From contig OZ244865.1 of NCBI GenBank assembly GCA_965221075.1, positions 496,001-560,000 on the forward strand: a stretch of 64,000 nt of DNA, given 5' to 3'. Position numbers and translations under genes: made by a program. The notes under the pieces were generated by a model that did no database searches, had not been told where the DNA came from, and saw only the letters and a program-made list of their open reading frames with translations. The DNA comes from UBA2970 sp965221075. Lineage in GTDB: Bacteria; Verrucomicrobiota; Verrucomicrobiia; Limisphaerales; AAA164-E04. Positions 24,201 to 31,905 of this stretch are shown here, in pieces. Positions within the stretch are counted from its first letter, which is position 1. Every line of letters starts with the position of its first letter.

Positions 24201-25849
24201 GAGCGGCGGCATCCGCCGCTGGTGGCCAGGGTCATCACCACCCGCTCCCGGATGCTGTCGATGGCCGGGTTGGTGACCTGGGCGAAGAGCTGCTTGAAGT
24301 AGGTGTAGAGCAGCCGGGGCCGCCTGGAGAGGACCGAGAGCGGGGTGTCGTCGCCCATCGATCCGATCGCCTCGGCCCCCTTGGCCACCATGGGGCGCAC
24401 GATCACCTCCATCTCCTCGGAGTCCCACCCGAACAGGACCTGGCTGCGGGTCAGCTCCGCCGGATCCACCGGGGGCGGCGGGTCGGAGAGCGGGCGGGCC
24501 CGGTCCTTGAGGAAGAACATGTTGTCCCGGCACCACTGGCCGTAGGGCCGGTGCCCCGACACCAGCCTCTTGACCTCGTCGTTCTCCAGCAGCCGCCGCT
24601 CCTCGGTGTCGATGGCCAGGATGTGCCCCGGCCCCAGGCGCCCCTTGCGCACCACCCGGCCCTCGTCCATGGGGACCAGGCCGGTCTCGCTGCCCATGAT
24701 CACCAGGCCGTCGTCGTAGATCGTGTACCGGGCCGGGCGCAGCCCGTTGCGGTCCAGGGCGGCCCCCACGTAGCGCCCGTCGCTGAAGACCACCGCGGCC
24801 GGCCCGTCCCAGGGCTCGTTGAGGCAGGAATGGTAGAGGTAGAAGTCGCGCAGGGCGGGATCCATGTCCTCCGTCTTCTCCCAGGCCTCGGGGATGAGCA
24901 TCATGGCGCTGTGGAGGATGCTGCGCCCGCTCAGGCGCAGTATCTCGAAGGCGTTGTCCAGGGCGGCCGAGTCGGAGCTCTCCGGCTGGATGATCTGGCG
25001 CAGCCGCTCGATGTTCCGGCCCCACACCCCGGAGGTGATCTCCTGCTCCCGGGCCCGGGTCCAGTTCTTGTTGCCCAGCAGGGTGTTGATCTCCCCGTTG
25101 TGGGCGATCATCCGGTAGGGATGGGCCAGCCTCCAGGTGGGGAAGGTGTTGGTGGAGTAGCGCTGGTGGAAGACCACCGAGGCGGTCTTGAAGAGCGGGC
25201 TGCCCAGGTCGGGGAAGCACTGGGCCAGCTGGGGGGCGTTGAAGAGCCCCTTGTAGACGATGGTGCGGGCCGAGCAGGAGGCGATGTAGAAGTCCTGGAT
25301 GTTGGCCTCCCGGGCCTGGATCCCCGCCGACTTCCTCGCCAGGAACAGCCGCCGCTCGAACTCCTCGTCGCCGATCCCGCCGGTCCGGGCCGCCAGCAGC
25401 TGCTTCATCGCCGGCAGGGTGCTGGCCGCCTTGTCGCCCAGGGGACGGGTCTCGAAGGGGACGTCGCGCCAGCCCAGGGGATGGATCCCGAACTCCCGGC
25501 AGCAGCTCTCCAGGATCGCCTGGCCGTGGCTGATCCGGTAGTTGTTCCCCCGGGGCAGGAACACGAAGGCGACCCCCAGGTCCTCGTCCCCGGGCAGGGG
25601 GAGATCCAGCTGCCGCGCCTCCTGGCGGAAGAACTCCTGGGGCAGCTGCAGCAGCACCCCGGCCCCGTCGCCGGTCTTGGCGTCGGCGTCGAGGGCCCCC
25701 CGGTGGGCCAGGCTGCACAGGGCCTTCAGCCCGTACTCCAGTATGCGGCGCTCCCTCCGGCCGCTGCTGTTGGCTACGAAGCCGACGCCGCAGGCGTCGT
25801 GCTCGTAGGAGGGATGGTAGAGTCCTTCCTGTCGACTGGCTCGGTCCAT
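21263..25849 (-). CDS. gltB: Glutamate synthase, large subunit
   Basis: A 1528-residue glutamate synthase alpha subunit that makes glutamate from glutamine and 2-oxoglutarate. The N-terminal glutamine amidotransferase domain begins after a short propeptide with the catalytic Cys in HDACGVGF (Cys20 from this ATG). The central and FMN-binding synthase domains follow (PGEGGQLPGHKVS, PPHHDIYSIEDLAQLI, SGHDGGTGASP). The 3Fe-4S site is C-x5-C-x4-C in GCAMFRVCHLNSCPVGVATQ, and the C-terminal GXGXG beta-helix is present (GGTVVVLG, GMSGGIAYVYD). ATGs at 25888 and 25906 are possible earlier starts; 25849 places the Cys at the usual propeptide distance. gltD is not adjacent, so the NADPH- or ferredoxin-linked partner is unlinked. 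Confidence 0.96.
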   Translation of the reverse strand: MDRASRQEGLYHPSYEHDACGVGFVANSSGRRERRILEYGLKALCSLAHRGALDADAKTGDGAGVLLQLPQEFFRQEARQLDLPLPGDEDLGVAFVFLPRGNNYRISHGQAILESCCREFGIHPLGWRDVPFETRPLGDKAASTLPAMKQLLAARTGGIGDEEFERRLFLARKSAGIQAREANIQDFYIASCSARTIVYKGLFNAPQLAQCFPDLGSPLFKTASVVFHQRYSTNTFPTWRLAHPYRMIAHNGEINTLLGNKNWTRAREQEITSGVWGRNIERLRQIIQPESSDSAALDNAFEILRLSGRSILHSAMMLIPEAWEKTEDMDPALRDFYLYHSCLNEPWDGPAAVVFSDGRYVGAALDRNGLRPARYTIYDDGLVIMGSETGLVPMDEGRVVRKGRLGPGHILAIDTEERRLLENDEVKRLVSGHRPYGQWCRDNMFFLKDRARPLSDPPPPVDPAELTRSQVLFGWDSEEMEVIVRPMVAKGAEAIGSMGDDTPLSVLSRRPRLLYTYFKQLFAQVTNPAIDSIRERVVMTLATSGGCRRSWLEETPEHARLIRISSPFLLDCELETLRGIGPEGFGSRTLECRFPLEEGAGGLDRALERLGRQACEAVDQERPVLILSDRTGEDPARRVPVPMLLAVGSVHHHLIREGKRLRASIVCETGEARDVHQFACLIGFGASAVNPYVAIDTVRHWVEAGGMEEEDGSLPRDPGLEQALANYRTAIENGILKIMSKMGISSMSSYRGAQIFEAIGLSQQVIGRCFYGTRSQIGGIGLEHIAEDAVRRHRQAYGDGGEAALEEGGHYKVLPGGRGEFHAFNKKVVQSLHKYLRKGDGELYREYARTTDGRDPVSIRDLLDFRPSAAIPLEEVEPVESIRVRFTTAGMSLGALSPEAHECLAIAMNRIGGKSNSGEGGEDPGRYQLRENGDNPCSAIKQVASGRFGVTPEYLSSASEIEIKIAQGAKPGEGGQLPGHKVSEMIARLRHSTPGVPLISPPPHHDIYSIEDLAQLIYDLKEVNPRAKVCVKLVACAGVGTVAAGVAKAFADVILISGHDGGTGASPQSSIKHTGVPFEFGIAEAQQTLMLNDLRSRVVLRTDGGIKTGRDIVMAALLGAEEFNFGTAALIAAGCAMFRVCHLNSCPVGVATQQEKLRAKFRGKPENVVAFFDSVAQETREIMASLGIRHFDDLVGRTDLLLPRPPGQFPEPLQGRIATLSLERLLHQADPSGATPRIHTRERNERFGASSLDDRIITDAQMAINGKGRVALSYKVTNIRRNIGTKVSGLIAYGNGSRGLPDRSIDLTLRGCAGQGLGAFLVRGIRIRLLGEANDYVCKGMNGGEVAVRPDERSRFPWSENIIVGNTVMYGATGGRLFVAGCAGERFCVRNSGGTAVVEGVGDHGCEYMTGGTVVVLGRAGRNFGAGMSGGIAYVYDLDGRFPQQHNPAMVQLERLDEHRDIKELQGLIFSHLEATESERAREILGGWEEAMGRFWCVVPVPPSATISSAPVHELSRERPEAPPRGSF

Positions 25850-25889
25850 GGGGAATCTGCCGCCGTCGGCGGTCGAAGCGGATGGCATG

Positions 25890-26387
25890 CTAGGGAATCG
25901 GCGCATCGGAGCAACCGTTTTTCCACCGCAGCGGGCTCCCTGCGGCCCTCCGGACGCGCTCCTCCATCCGCCGCTGCGCCTCCTCCATCTCCCGGACCAG
26001 CCAGCCGGTGCCGAGGGCCATGCCGCCCAGCGACTCCACCATCGACTGCTGGACCAGATCGTCGGTGATCACCAGCGCTCCGCCCCAGGGGCGGTACCTC
26101 TCGGCCAGCTCCTCGATGATCCCGTCGGCGGTCCTCCCCTCGGGCGAGTAGATCACCTCGAGGCCGCCCGAGGCCTCGCCGGTGCAGTCCCTCCGGCTGG
26201 GGGACCTGCCGTCGAAGACCGCCACCACCCGGTTCCCGGTGGCGTCCTGGTAGAGCAGGAGGCTGCGGATCAGATGGTGGCGGGCCGGCTGGGAGTGGGG
26301 CGGGAAGTCCCCGGCGAGGGCCCTCTGCCGGTGGAGCAGGTTGTATCCGTCGACCAGCATGCGGGCCCACTGCACGGGCCCCTGCAT
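25890..26387 (-). CDS. YacP/NYN-domain ribonuclease-like protein
   Basis: A protein of about 165 residues with the NYN (PIN-like) nuclease fold of the YacP/Rae1 family. It has an acidic first strand MLVDGYNLLHRQ, VVAVFDGRSPSRRD, YSPEGRTADGIIEEL and LVITDDLVQQSMVESLG, giving the expected spaced acidic residues. The ATG at 26387 follows a GGGGAGGG tract at about 9 nt; ATG 26360 (just before LVDGYN) is an alternative. Rae1 in Bacillus cleaves mRNA at the ribosome; the function here is inferred from fold only. The gene ends 40 nt upstream of the chosen gltB start on the same strand and is divergent from the TonB-system cluster. Confidence 0.85.
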   Translation of the reverse strand: MQGPVQWARMLVDGYNLLHRQRALAGDFPPHSQPARHHLIRSLLLYQDATGNRVVAVFDGRSPSRRDCTGEASGGLEVIYSPEGRTADGIIEELAERYRPWGGALVITDDLVQQSMVESLGGMALGTGWLVREMEEAQRRMEERVRRAAGSPLRWKNGCSDAPIP

Positions 26388-26500
26388 AGCGGCGGCCCTC
26401 CCCCGAGGCAACCGGCAAGGGATCCGCCCTTGTCGCGGAATCGTAACACGGGCGCGCCATTTCCGTTACACGGGGGATCCACCATTCGGGCACGCCATCG

Positions 26501-27271
26501 ATGAGAGCGCTTGCCGGAGTCCTGTTCTTCGCCTGCGGAGCGGTCCTGGGCCAGGATCCCCCGCGCCCGGTGGCCGATCTGGAGGCGGCCCGGGACCTGG
26601 TGGGCGAGTGGATCGAGGTTCGCAAGACCATCGCCCGGGAGCGTGCCGGCTGGAAGCTGGAGAAGGAGATGCTGGCCCAGTCCACCGGATCCTTCCAGCG
26701 GGAGCTCGACTCGCTTCAGGAGCGGCTGGACCAGACCGGCTCCGAGGAGAGCCTGGCCTCGATCCGGCTGGCCGAGGCCCGGGCGGAGAAGGAGAGGCTG
26801 GTGGCCGCCGAGGGGGAGCTGGAGAGGCTGGCGGTCCGGCTGGAGGAGCGGCTGCGGGGGCTGCTTCCCGGGCTCCCGCCCCCGCTCCTCGAGGAGCTGG
26901 AGCCCCTGACCGCCCGCCTGCCGAAGGATCCGGAGGACACCTCCATGCGGCTGGAGCTGCGCCTGGGGCTGCTGGTGGGGCTGATCGGCGAGATCAACAA
27001 GTTCAACAAGGGCATCTCGGTCGCCAGCGAGCTGCGCCAGAGGCCGGACACCGGACAGAGGGTCCAGGTGAAGGTGCTCTACCTGGGCCTCAGCCAGGCC
27101 TTCTACGCCGATTCCGAGGGGAGCTTCTGCGGGACCGGCAGCTACGTCCCGGGCAAGGGGTGGGAATGGACCTCCCGGCCCGGGATGGCCGGGCCGATCG
27201 CCCGGGCCATCGGGATGTACGAGGGGGGGATCCTCGCCGGCTTCGTCGGACTGCCGCTGAAGGTCCGCTAG
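26501..27271 (+). CDS. DUF3450 coiled-coil periplasmic protein of TonB2-type system
   Basis: A 256-residue exported protein with an N-terminal signal peptide (MRALAGVLFFACGAVLGQ). A long coiled coil follows (about residues 25-120, AGWKLEKEMLAQ through ERLAVRLEERL), then a globular C-terminal part with QVKVLYLGLSQAFY and GWEWTSRPG. This is the DUF3450 family, regularly encoded just upstream of TtpC/ExbB2/ExbD2/TonB2 genes in Vibrio and other marine bacteria. It is the first gene of the cluster, and the next gene starts 10 nt downstream. It probably acts in the periplasm as an accessory of the TonB complex; the exact role is unknown. Confidence 0.9.
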   Translation: MRALAGVLFFACGAVLGQDPPRPVADLEAARDLVGEWIEVRKTIARERAGWKLEKEMLAQSTGSFQRELDSLQERLDQTGSEESLASIRLAEARAEKERLVAAEGELERLAVRLEERLRGLLPGLPPPLLEELEPLTARLPKDPEDTSMRLELRLGLLVGLIGEINKFNKGISVASELRQRPDTGQRVQVKVLYLGLSQAFYADSEGSFCGTGSYVPGKGWEWTSRPGMAGPIARAIGMYEGGILAGFVGLPLKVR

Positions 27272-27281
27272 CCGGCGCCCG

Positions 27282-28697
27282 ATGAAACCGCTCCGCAAGG
27301 CCGCCGCCGCCTGCATCCTCCCGGCCCTGGCGCAATGCCTCGGGGCCGCCTCGCTGGACGGGATCCCGGAAGAGGTCCGGGCGGACATCGCCCGGGGCCT
27401 GGAGGAGCTGTCGGCGCTGCAGGCCGCCGTCGCCGAGGAGAAGGCCCCCCTGGTCCGGGAGCTGGACCGGCTGGAGGCCGAGGTGCTGGCCAAGCGCGGC
27501 GAGCTGGACCGCAGGCTGCGCTCCGCCGACAACCTGAGGGTGGAGCTGAGCGGCCTGGAGACCGAGCTGAAGGGGCGCGCCGACATCAACGGCTACATCT
27601 CCGCCCAGCTGGACCAGTACCTGCAGGAATTCCAGGACCGCATCCACATCGCCGAGCTGCAGCGCTACGCCGGGGCCGTCGACGCGGCGCGGGAGGCCGC
27701 CGCCGATCCCGACCTCGGCTTCCTCGGCAGGACCCGCGGGCAGCTGGCGCTCCTGGACGCCTCGCTGGACCGCATCGAGGCCCTCCAGGGCTCCGACTCC
27801 TTCGAAGGCCACGCCCTCACCCCGGAGGGAGCGCTGGAGCAGGGGAGATTCGTGGTGTCCGGCCCGGTGGCGGTCTTCTCCTCGAAGGAGAGCGACAGCG
27901 CAGGCCTGGCGGTCCCGCAGCTGGGCACGGCCGAGCCCGCGGTGGCGGATCTGGGCGCGGAGCGCTCCCAGGCCATCCGGGAGCTGGTCGCCGGCGGGGA
28001 GGGGATCCTCCCGGTGGATCCCAGCCTGGGCAGCGCCCTGAGAATCGCCGCCACCCAGGACAGCCTGATCGAGCACATGAGAAAGGGGGGAGTGGTGATG
28101 ATCCCCATACTGGGGCTGGGCCTGGCGGCCATGCTGGCGGCCCTGGCGCGCTGGATCTCGCTCTCGGGCCACCGGCTGGCCAGCGCCGAGGAGCTGCAGC
28201 TGGCGATCGGCTACCTGCAGGCGGGCCAGGAGGAGAAGGCCGGCGGGATCGCCGCCTCCAAGAAGGGCATCGTCGGCGACGTCCTGCGCTCGGCGATCGA
28301 GAACTTCAGGGAGAAGGCCGAGACCCTGGAGGAGATCCTCTACGAGAAGATGCTGGCCGCCCGGCCCAGCCTGCAGAGGATGCTCCCCTTCATCGCCATC
28401 ACCGCCGCCACCGCCCCCCTGCTGGGCCTGCTGGGCACGGTGACCGGCATGATCCAGACCTTCAACATGATCGCCGTCTTCGGCACCGGGGACGCCGGCA
28501 AGCTCTCCTCCGGGATCTCCGAGGCGCTGATCACCACCAAGTTCGGCCTGGTGGTGGCCGTTCCCTCGCTGATCTGCCACGCCATCCTCAGCCGCAAGGC
28601 CAAGGCGATCCTGGGCAACGTGGAGCTGGTGGCCATCGGATTCGTCAACCAGGCGGCCTCCCTGCCAGGAGGGGGCCGCGCCGGAAGCAAGGACTGA
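27282..28697 (+). CDS. TtpC-like ExbB/TolQ protein with periplasmic coiled-coil extension
   Basis: A 471-residue MotA/TolQ/ExbB-family proton-channel protein. Residues 1-25 are a signal-like segment. Residues 30-265 form a mainly helical periplasmic extension (LEELSALQAAVAEEKAPL and following). The ExbB core comes after it: first transmembrane helix near VVMIPILGLGLAAMLAALARW, cytoplasmic loop, then LPFIAITAATAPLLGLLGTVTGMI with the family's conserved channel segment and the last helix LVVAVPSLICHAIL. This layout equals TtpC of the Vibrio TonB2 system, which is needed there for TonB2-dependent siderophore uptake. It sits between DUF3450 and a normal-length ExbB, seven bases before the latter. 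Confidence 0.92.
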   Translation: MKPLRKAAAACILPALAQCLGAASLDGIPEEVRADIARGLEELSALQAAVAEEKAPLVRELDRLEAEVLAKRGELDRRLRSADNLRVELSGLETELKGRADINGYISAQLDQYLQEFQDRIHIAELQRYAGAVDAAREAAADPDLGFLGRTRGQLALLDASLDRIEALQGSDSFEGHALTPEGALEQGRFVVSGPVAVFSSKESDSAGLAVPQLGTAEPAVADLGAERSQAIRELVAGGEGILPVDPSLGSALRIAATQDSLIEHMRKGGVVMIPILGLGLAAMLAALARWISLSGHRLASAEELQLAIGYLQAGQEEKAGGIAASKKGIVGDVLRSAIENFREKAETLEEILYEKMLAARPSLQRMLPFIAITAATAPLLGLLGTVTGMIQTFNMIAVFGTGDAGKLSSGISEALITTKFGLVVAVPSLICHAILSRKAKAILGNVELVAIGFVNQAASLPGGGRAGSKD

Positions 28698-28704
28698 CCC
28701 CGCC

Positions 28705-29385
28705 ATGCAGGAATTCCTCTTCGAGCACGTGTTCCGCATCTGGGCGGCCGGCGGCTGGACCATGATCCCCCTCTGCCTGCTCAGCCTCCTCGTCTACTCC
28801 TCGATCTGCAGGATCTTCATCTACTTCTCCCGGATGGACTTCCACCGCATCGCCCCCGGCCGCTGGCAGAGGTGGGTGCTGGCGCCCGAGGAAGGCCGGG
28901 GCGAGGTGGGCGAGATCATCCGCTACACCCAGAGCGGGGCGGGATCGGTTGAGGAGATCCGCAGCCGCTTCCTCGAGGTGTCCGCCAGCCGCCTGCCCTG
29001 GATCGACCGCAACCTGTCCTTCGCCGGAATCCTGGTGGCCGCGGCCCCCCTGCTGGGCCTGCTGGGCACGGTGACCGGGATGCTGCTCACCTTCCAGTCG
29101 ATCGGGTCCAGCGGCGAGGAGATGGCCGGCCTGCTGGCCAAGGGGATCTCGGCGGCGCTCTTCCCGCCCGAGGTGGGGCTCTGCATCGCCCTTCCCGCCC
29201 TGATGCTGGTGCAGGTGCTCCGGCGCAAGCGGGACGACTACCGCAACTTCCTGGCCAGCCTGGAGTCCCGGACGGTGCAGCAGTGCCGCAATCCCCGCCA
29301 GCCTCCCCCGATGGGCGCCGCCTCGGCGGCCAGCGAGGCCGAGGACGCCTTCGGGGATCTGGCGCTCTCCCCGGTGGCCGGATGA
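28705..29385 (+). CDS. exbB: ExbB/TolQ proton-channel protein
   Basis: A 226-residue inner-membrane ExbB-type protein. The first transmembrane helix is in GGWTMIPLCLLSLLVYSSI, with a cytoplasmic loop. The conserved channel region is LVAAAPLLGLLGTVTGMLLTF, and the third helix is in PPEVGLCIALPALMLVQVL. With ExbD it uses the proton gradient to energise TonB. The stop TGA overlaps the exbD ATG (ATGA), showing translational coupling. A second ExbB-family protein (TtpC-like) is directly upstream, so the complex probably contains both, as in Vibrio TonB2. Confidence 0.93.
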   Translation: MQEFLFEHVFRIWAAGGWTMIPLCLLSLLVYSSICRIFIYFSRMDFHRIAPGRWQRWVLAPEEGRGEVGEIIRYTQSGAGSVEEIRSRFLEVSASRLPWIDRNLSFAGILVAAAPLLGLLGTVTGMLLTFQSIGSSGEEMAGLLAKGISAALFPPEVGLCIALPALMLVQVLRRKRDDYRNFLASLESRTVQQCRNPRQPPPMGAASAASEAEDAFGDLALSPVAG

Positions 29386-29783
29386 GGAACCGGCCCTCGC
29401 TGGTCGAGGGGGAGGAGATCTCCGAGATCAACGTCTCCCCCCTGATCGACATGGTGTTCATCCTGCTCATCTTCTTCATCGTGACCACGGTGTTCGTGGA
29501 GGAGAGCGGCGTGGAGGTCGACAAGCCCCGGGCCGCCTCGGCGGCGAGCCTGGAGAAGAACAGCATCCTGCTGGCGGTCACCGGCAAGGGCCAGGTGGTG
29601 TACGGCGGGCGGGAGATCGGGATCGGCGGGGTGCGTCCCCTGGTCAAGCGCCTGCTGCAGGCCGAGGACATGCCGGTGATCATCCAGGGCGACGTCGAGG
29701 CGTCCTACGGCGCCGTGGCCCGGGTGGTGGACGAGGCCAAGCTCGGAGGGGCCTCCAAGGTGAGCCTGGCCACCGAACGCTAG
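29382..29783 (+). CDS. exbD: ExbD/TolR biopolymer transport protein
   Basis: A 133-residue ExbD protein. The single membrane helix begins INVSPLIDMVFILLIFFIVT and contains the essential helix Asp (in LIDMV) that takes part in proton transfer. A periplasmic domain follows (VDKPRAASAASLEKNSILLAV ending ASKVSLATER). The ATG at 29382 is chosen over the earlier in-frame start because it overlaps the exbB stop (ATGA) and removes an Arg/Gly-rich non-homologous leader. It is part of the ExbB-ExbD-TonB motor that energises the downstream receptor. Confidence 0.95.
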   Translation: MRNRPSLVEGEEISEINVSPLIDMVFILLIFFIVTTVFVEESGVEVDKPRAASAASLEKNSILLAVTGKGQVVYGGREIGIGGVRPLVKRLLQAEDMPVIIQGDVEASYGAVARVVDEAKLGGASKVSLATER

Positions 29784-29790
29784 GGCCGCG

Positions 29791-30465
29791 ATGGAGCCCG
29801 AGTCCAGGGGCAGGAGCCCCTACCGCACCCCTGCGGTCCGGATCAGCTGGCCGCTGACCGTTCTGGGGGCCATGGCGGGCACCCTGTGCGTGTTCATGGT
29901 GCTGCCCCTGACCCAGATGGCCACCGGGGCCGCCCGCAAGGACCTGCTCCTCTCCGAAGTCGGCGTGGCGGCCCTTCCGCCTCCTCCTCCGGCCGCCATG
30001 GAGCCGGAGCCGCCCCCTCCCGAGCCCGAGGAGCCGGAGCCGCCCCCCCAGCTGAGCGAGCAGCCGATGTCCTTCGACCTGGGGGACATCGACCTGGACG
30101 CCGGCATCGGCGACGGAGGCGTCTTCGGACGGGGAATGGCCTTCGGAGGCGAGGATGCGCTGGCGGACGTGGCCATCTTCGACATCTCCGATCTGGACCA
30201 GCGGCCCCGCGCCACCTCCCGGATCCAGCCCCGCTACCCCCCCGGCCTGATGAAGCAGCGGGTCGAGGGAGCGGTGGTGATCGTCTTCGTCCTCGACGAG
30301 AACGGCAGGGTGCAGGATCCCCGGGTGGAGTCCTCCACCCACCCGGACTTCGAGCAGCCGGCCCTGGCCGCCCTGCGCCGCTGGCGCTTCCAGCCCGGCA
30401 CCCGCGAGGGCGAGCCGGTGCGCTCGCACGTCCGCCAGCAGATCGGCTTCCGCATCAACCAGTAG
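29791..30465 (+). CDS. tonB: TonB energy-transducing protein
   Basis: A 224-residue TonB. It has a basic cytoplasmic start, a transmembrane helix (WPLTVLGAMAGTLCVFMVL), and a short Pro/Glu linker at about residues 63-87 (PPPPPAAMEPEPPPPEPEEP). A Gly/Asp-rich spacer follows, then the C-terminal TonB domain (about 140-224) with QPRYPPGLMKQRVEGAVVIV and ALAALRRWRFQPG. It spans the periplasm to contact the TonB box of outer-membrane receptors. The Pro-rich rod is short compared with E. coli TonB, as is usual for TonB2-type proteins working with TtpC. It begins 7 nt after exbD. Confidence 0.94.
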   Translation: MEPESRGRSPYRTPAVRISWPLTVLGAMAGTLCVFMVLPLTQMATGAARKDLLLSEVGVAALPPPPPAAMEPEPPPPEPEEPEPPPQLSEQPMSFDLGDIDLDAGIGDGGVFGRGMAFGGEDALADVAIFDISDLDQRPRATSRIQPRYPPGLMKQRVEGAVVIVFVLDENGRVQDPRVESSTHPDFEQPALAALRRWRFQPGTREGEPVRSHVRQQIGFRINQ

Positions 30466-30478
30466 CAGAGGGCTTTCC

Positions 30479-31870
30479 ATGGTAACGGACTGGATCCGCT
30501 TCGTCATGCCGGCCCTGGCGCTGGCCCTCGTGCCGGGGCCGCTCCGGGGCGCCGCTCCCCTGGAGGAGGAGACGCGCCGGCAGTTCTGGAGCAACCCCGA
30601 GCTCGTCAAGCGGTTCATGGCCAGCTACGGGGTCGACTCCTCCCTCGAGCCCAGCTTCGAGAACCCCGGCGAGCAGGCCTTCTACCGGGAGCTGCAGGAC
30701 GCGATGCGGGACGACCCGGCCCTGGCCATCGAGCGGCTGCAGCAGAGGATCTCCCCTTCCTCCAGCGCCATCCTGTCCTTCGCCCTGGCCAACCTGCTGG
30801 TGCAGGAGGGCGAGCCGGAGAAGGCGGTGGAGCATTTCGAGGTGGCCCTGGCCAAGTTCCCCGACTTCCGGCGGGCCCACCGCAACCTGGGATGGGCCCT
30901 GGCCCAGCTGGAGCGCTATCCGGAAGCGGCCCGCTCCCTGACCCGCGCCCTGCAGCTGGGGGCCCACGACGCCGGCGTCTACGGCCTTCTGGGGCATTCC
31001 TACCTCTCCCTCGGCAGGAACCTGCTCGCCGAGTCTGCCTACCGCAGCGCCCTGCTGGCCGATCCGGAGAACCACGAGTGGAGCATGGGCATGGTCAGGA
31101 GCCTCGTCGCCCGCGCCGACTACGACCAGGCGCTCTCGACGCTCGACGATCTGCTCGCCGGCAGCCCCGGGAGCGCCGGCCTCTGGCAGCTGCAGGCCAG
31201 AGTCGCCCTGGAGAAGGGCGACCTGGACCGGGCCGCCGTCAACTACGAGATGCTCAGGAGGATGGGGGAGGCCTCCGCTGGCGACCTGAAGCTCCTGGGC
31301 GACATCTACCTGAGCGGGGATCTGGCCGGCATGGCCCTGCCCATCTACCTGGAGGCCATCGCCAAGGACGGGGTCGGCGACATCGGCCTCTCGCTCAACG
31401 CGGTGGAGATCCTGGTGCAACGGGGGGCCGCCGAGGAGGCGGAGCAGCTGATCGCCAGGATCCGCGAGCTGCGCCAGGAAGGGATGGGCCCCGGGGACGA
31501 GGCCCGGCTGCTGCGGCTGGAATCCAGGCTGGCGCTGGCCGCGGGGGACACCGTCCGGGCCCTGGACGTCCTGGAGCGGATCATCGACCGCAACCCCATG
31601 GACGGGGAGGCCCTGCTGCTGGCGGGAGACTGCTACTGCCTGCAGGGGGATCCGGCCCGGGCCCTGATCCGGTTCGAGATGGCCGCGCGCATCTCCGGCT
31701 TCGAGGCCGCCTCCTGGCGCAAGCAGGTGCAGCAGCTGCTGGTGCCTCAGCGGAAGTACCCCGAGGCCCTCGATCTCCTGGAGCGCGCCCAGAAGCTGGA
31801 TCCGCAGGACAACTGGCAGAAGTACTACGAGGAGGTGGCGGAGCGGCTGGCCCGCGCCGCTTCGGGCTGA
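30479..31870 (+). CDS. TPR protein of the TonB2-type cluster
   Basis: A 463-residue exported protein built from tetratricopeptide-like repeats. A signal-like N-terminus (FVMPALALALVPGPL) is followed by a helical region, then repeats such as AIERLQQRI, PEKAVEHFEVALAKFPDFRRAHRNLGWALAQL, YPEAARSLTRALQLG and PARALIRFEMAARIS. TPR proteins stand in the same place after tonB2 in Vibrio-type clusters. They probably scaffold protein contacts at the periplasmic side. It begins 13 nt after tonB and ends 35 nt before the receptor, so it is part of the same transcript. The exact partner is not known. Confidence 0.88.
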   Translation: MVTDWIRFVMPALALALVPGPLRGAAPLEEETRRQFWSNPELVKRFMASYGVDSSLEPSFENPGEQAFYRELQDAMRDDPALAIERLQQRISPSSSAILSFALANLLVQEGEPEKAVEHFEVALAKFPDFRRAHRNLGWALAQLERYPEAARSLTRALQLGAHDAGVYGLLGHSYLSLGRNLLAESAYRSALLADPENHEWSMGMVRSLVARADYDQALSTLDDLLAGSPGSAGLWQLQARVALEKGDLDRAAVNYEMLRRMGEASAGDLKLLGDIYLSGDLAGMALPIYLEAIAKDGVGDIGLSLNAVEILVQRGAAEEAEQLIARIRELRQEGMGPGDEARLLRLESRLALAAGDTVRALDVLERIIDRNPMDGEALLLAGDCYCLQGDPARALIRFEMAARISGFEAASWRKQVQQLLVPQRKYPEALDLLERAQKLDPQDNWQKYYEEVAERLARAASG

Positions 31871-31905
31871 TCGGCCGCTCCCCCTGCCCCGAGACCGGCG
31901 ATCCG

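Noticed and set aside
20475..26068. Very long open frames (over 1700 codons) opposite and offset to gltB/xseA on both strands
   Set aside because: They are Gly/Arg/Pro- or His/Val/Gln-rich shadows caused by high GC and few stop codons; gltB and xseA explain the region with full domain sets.
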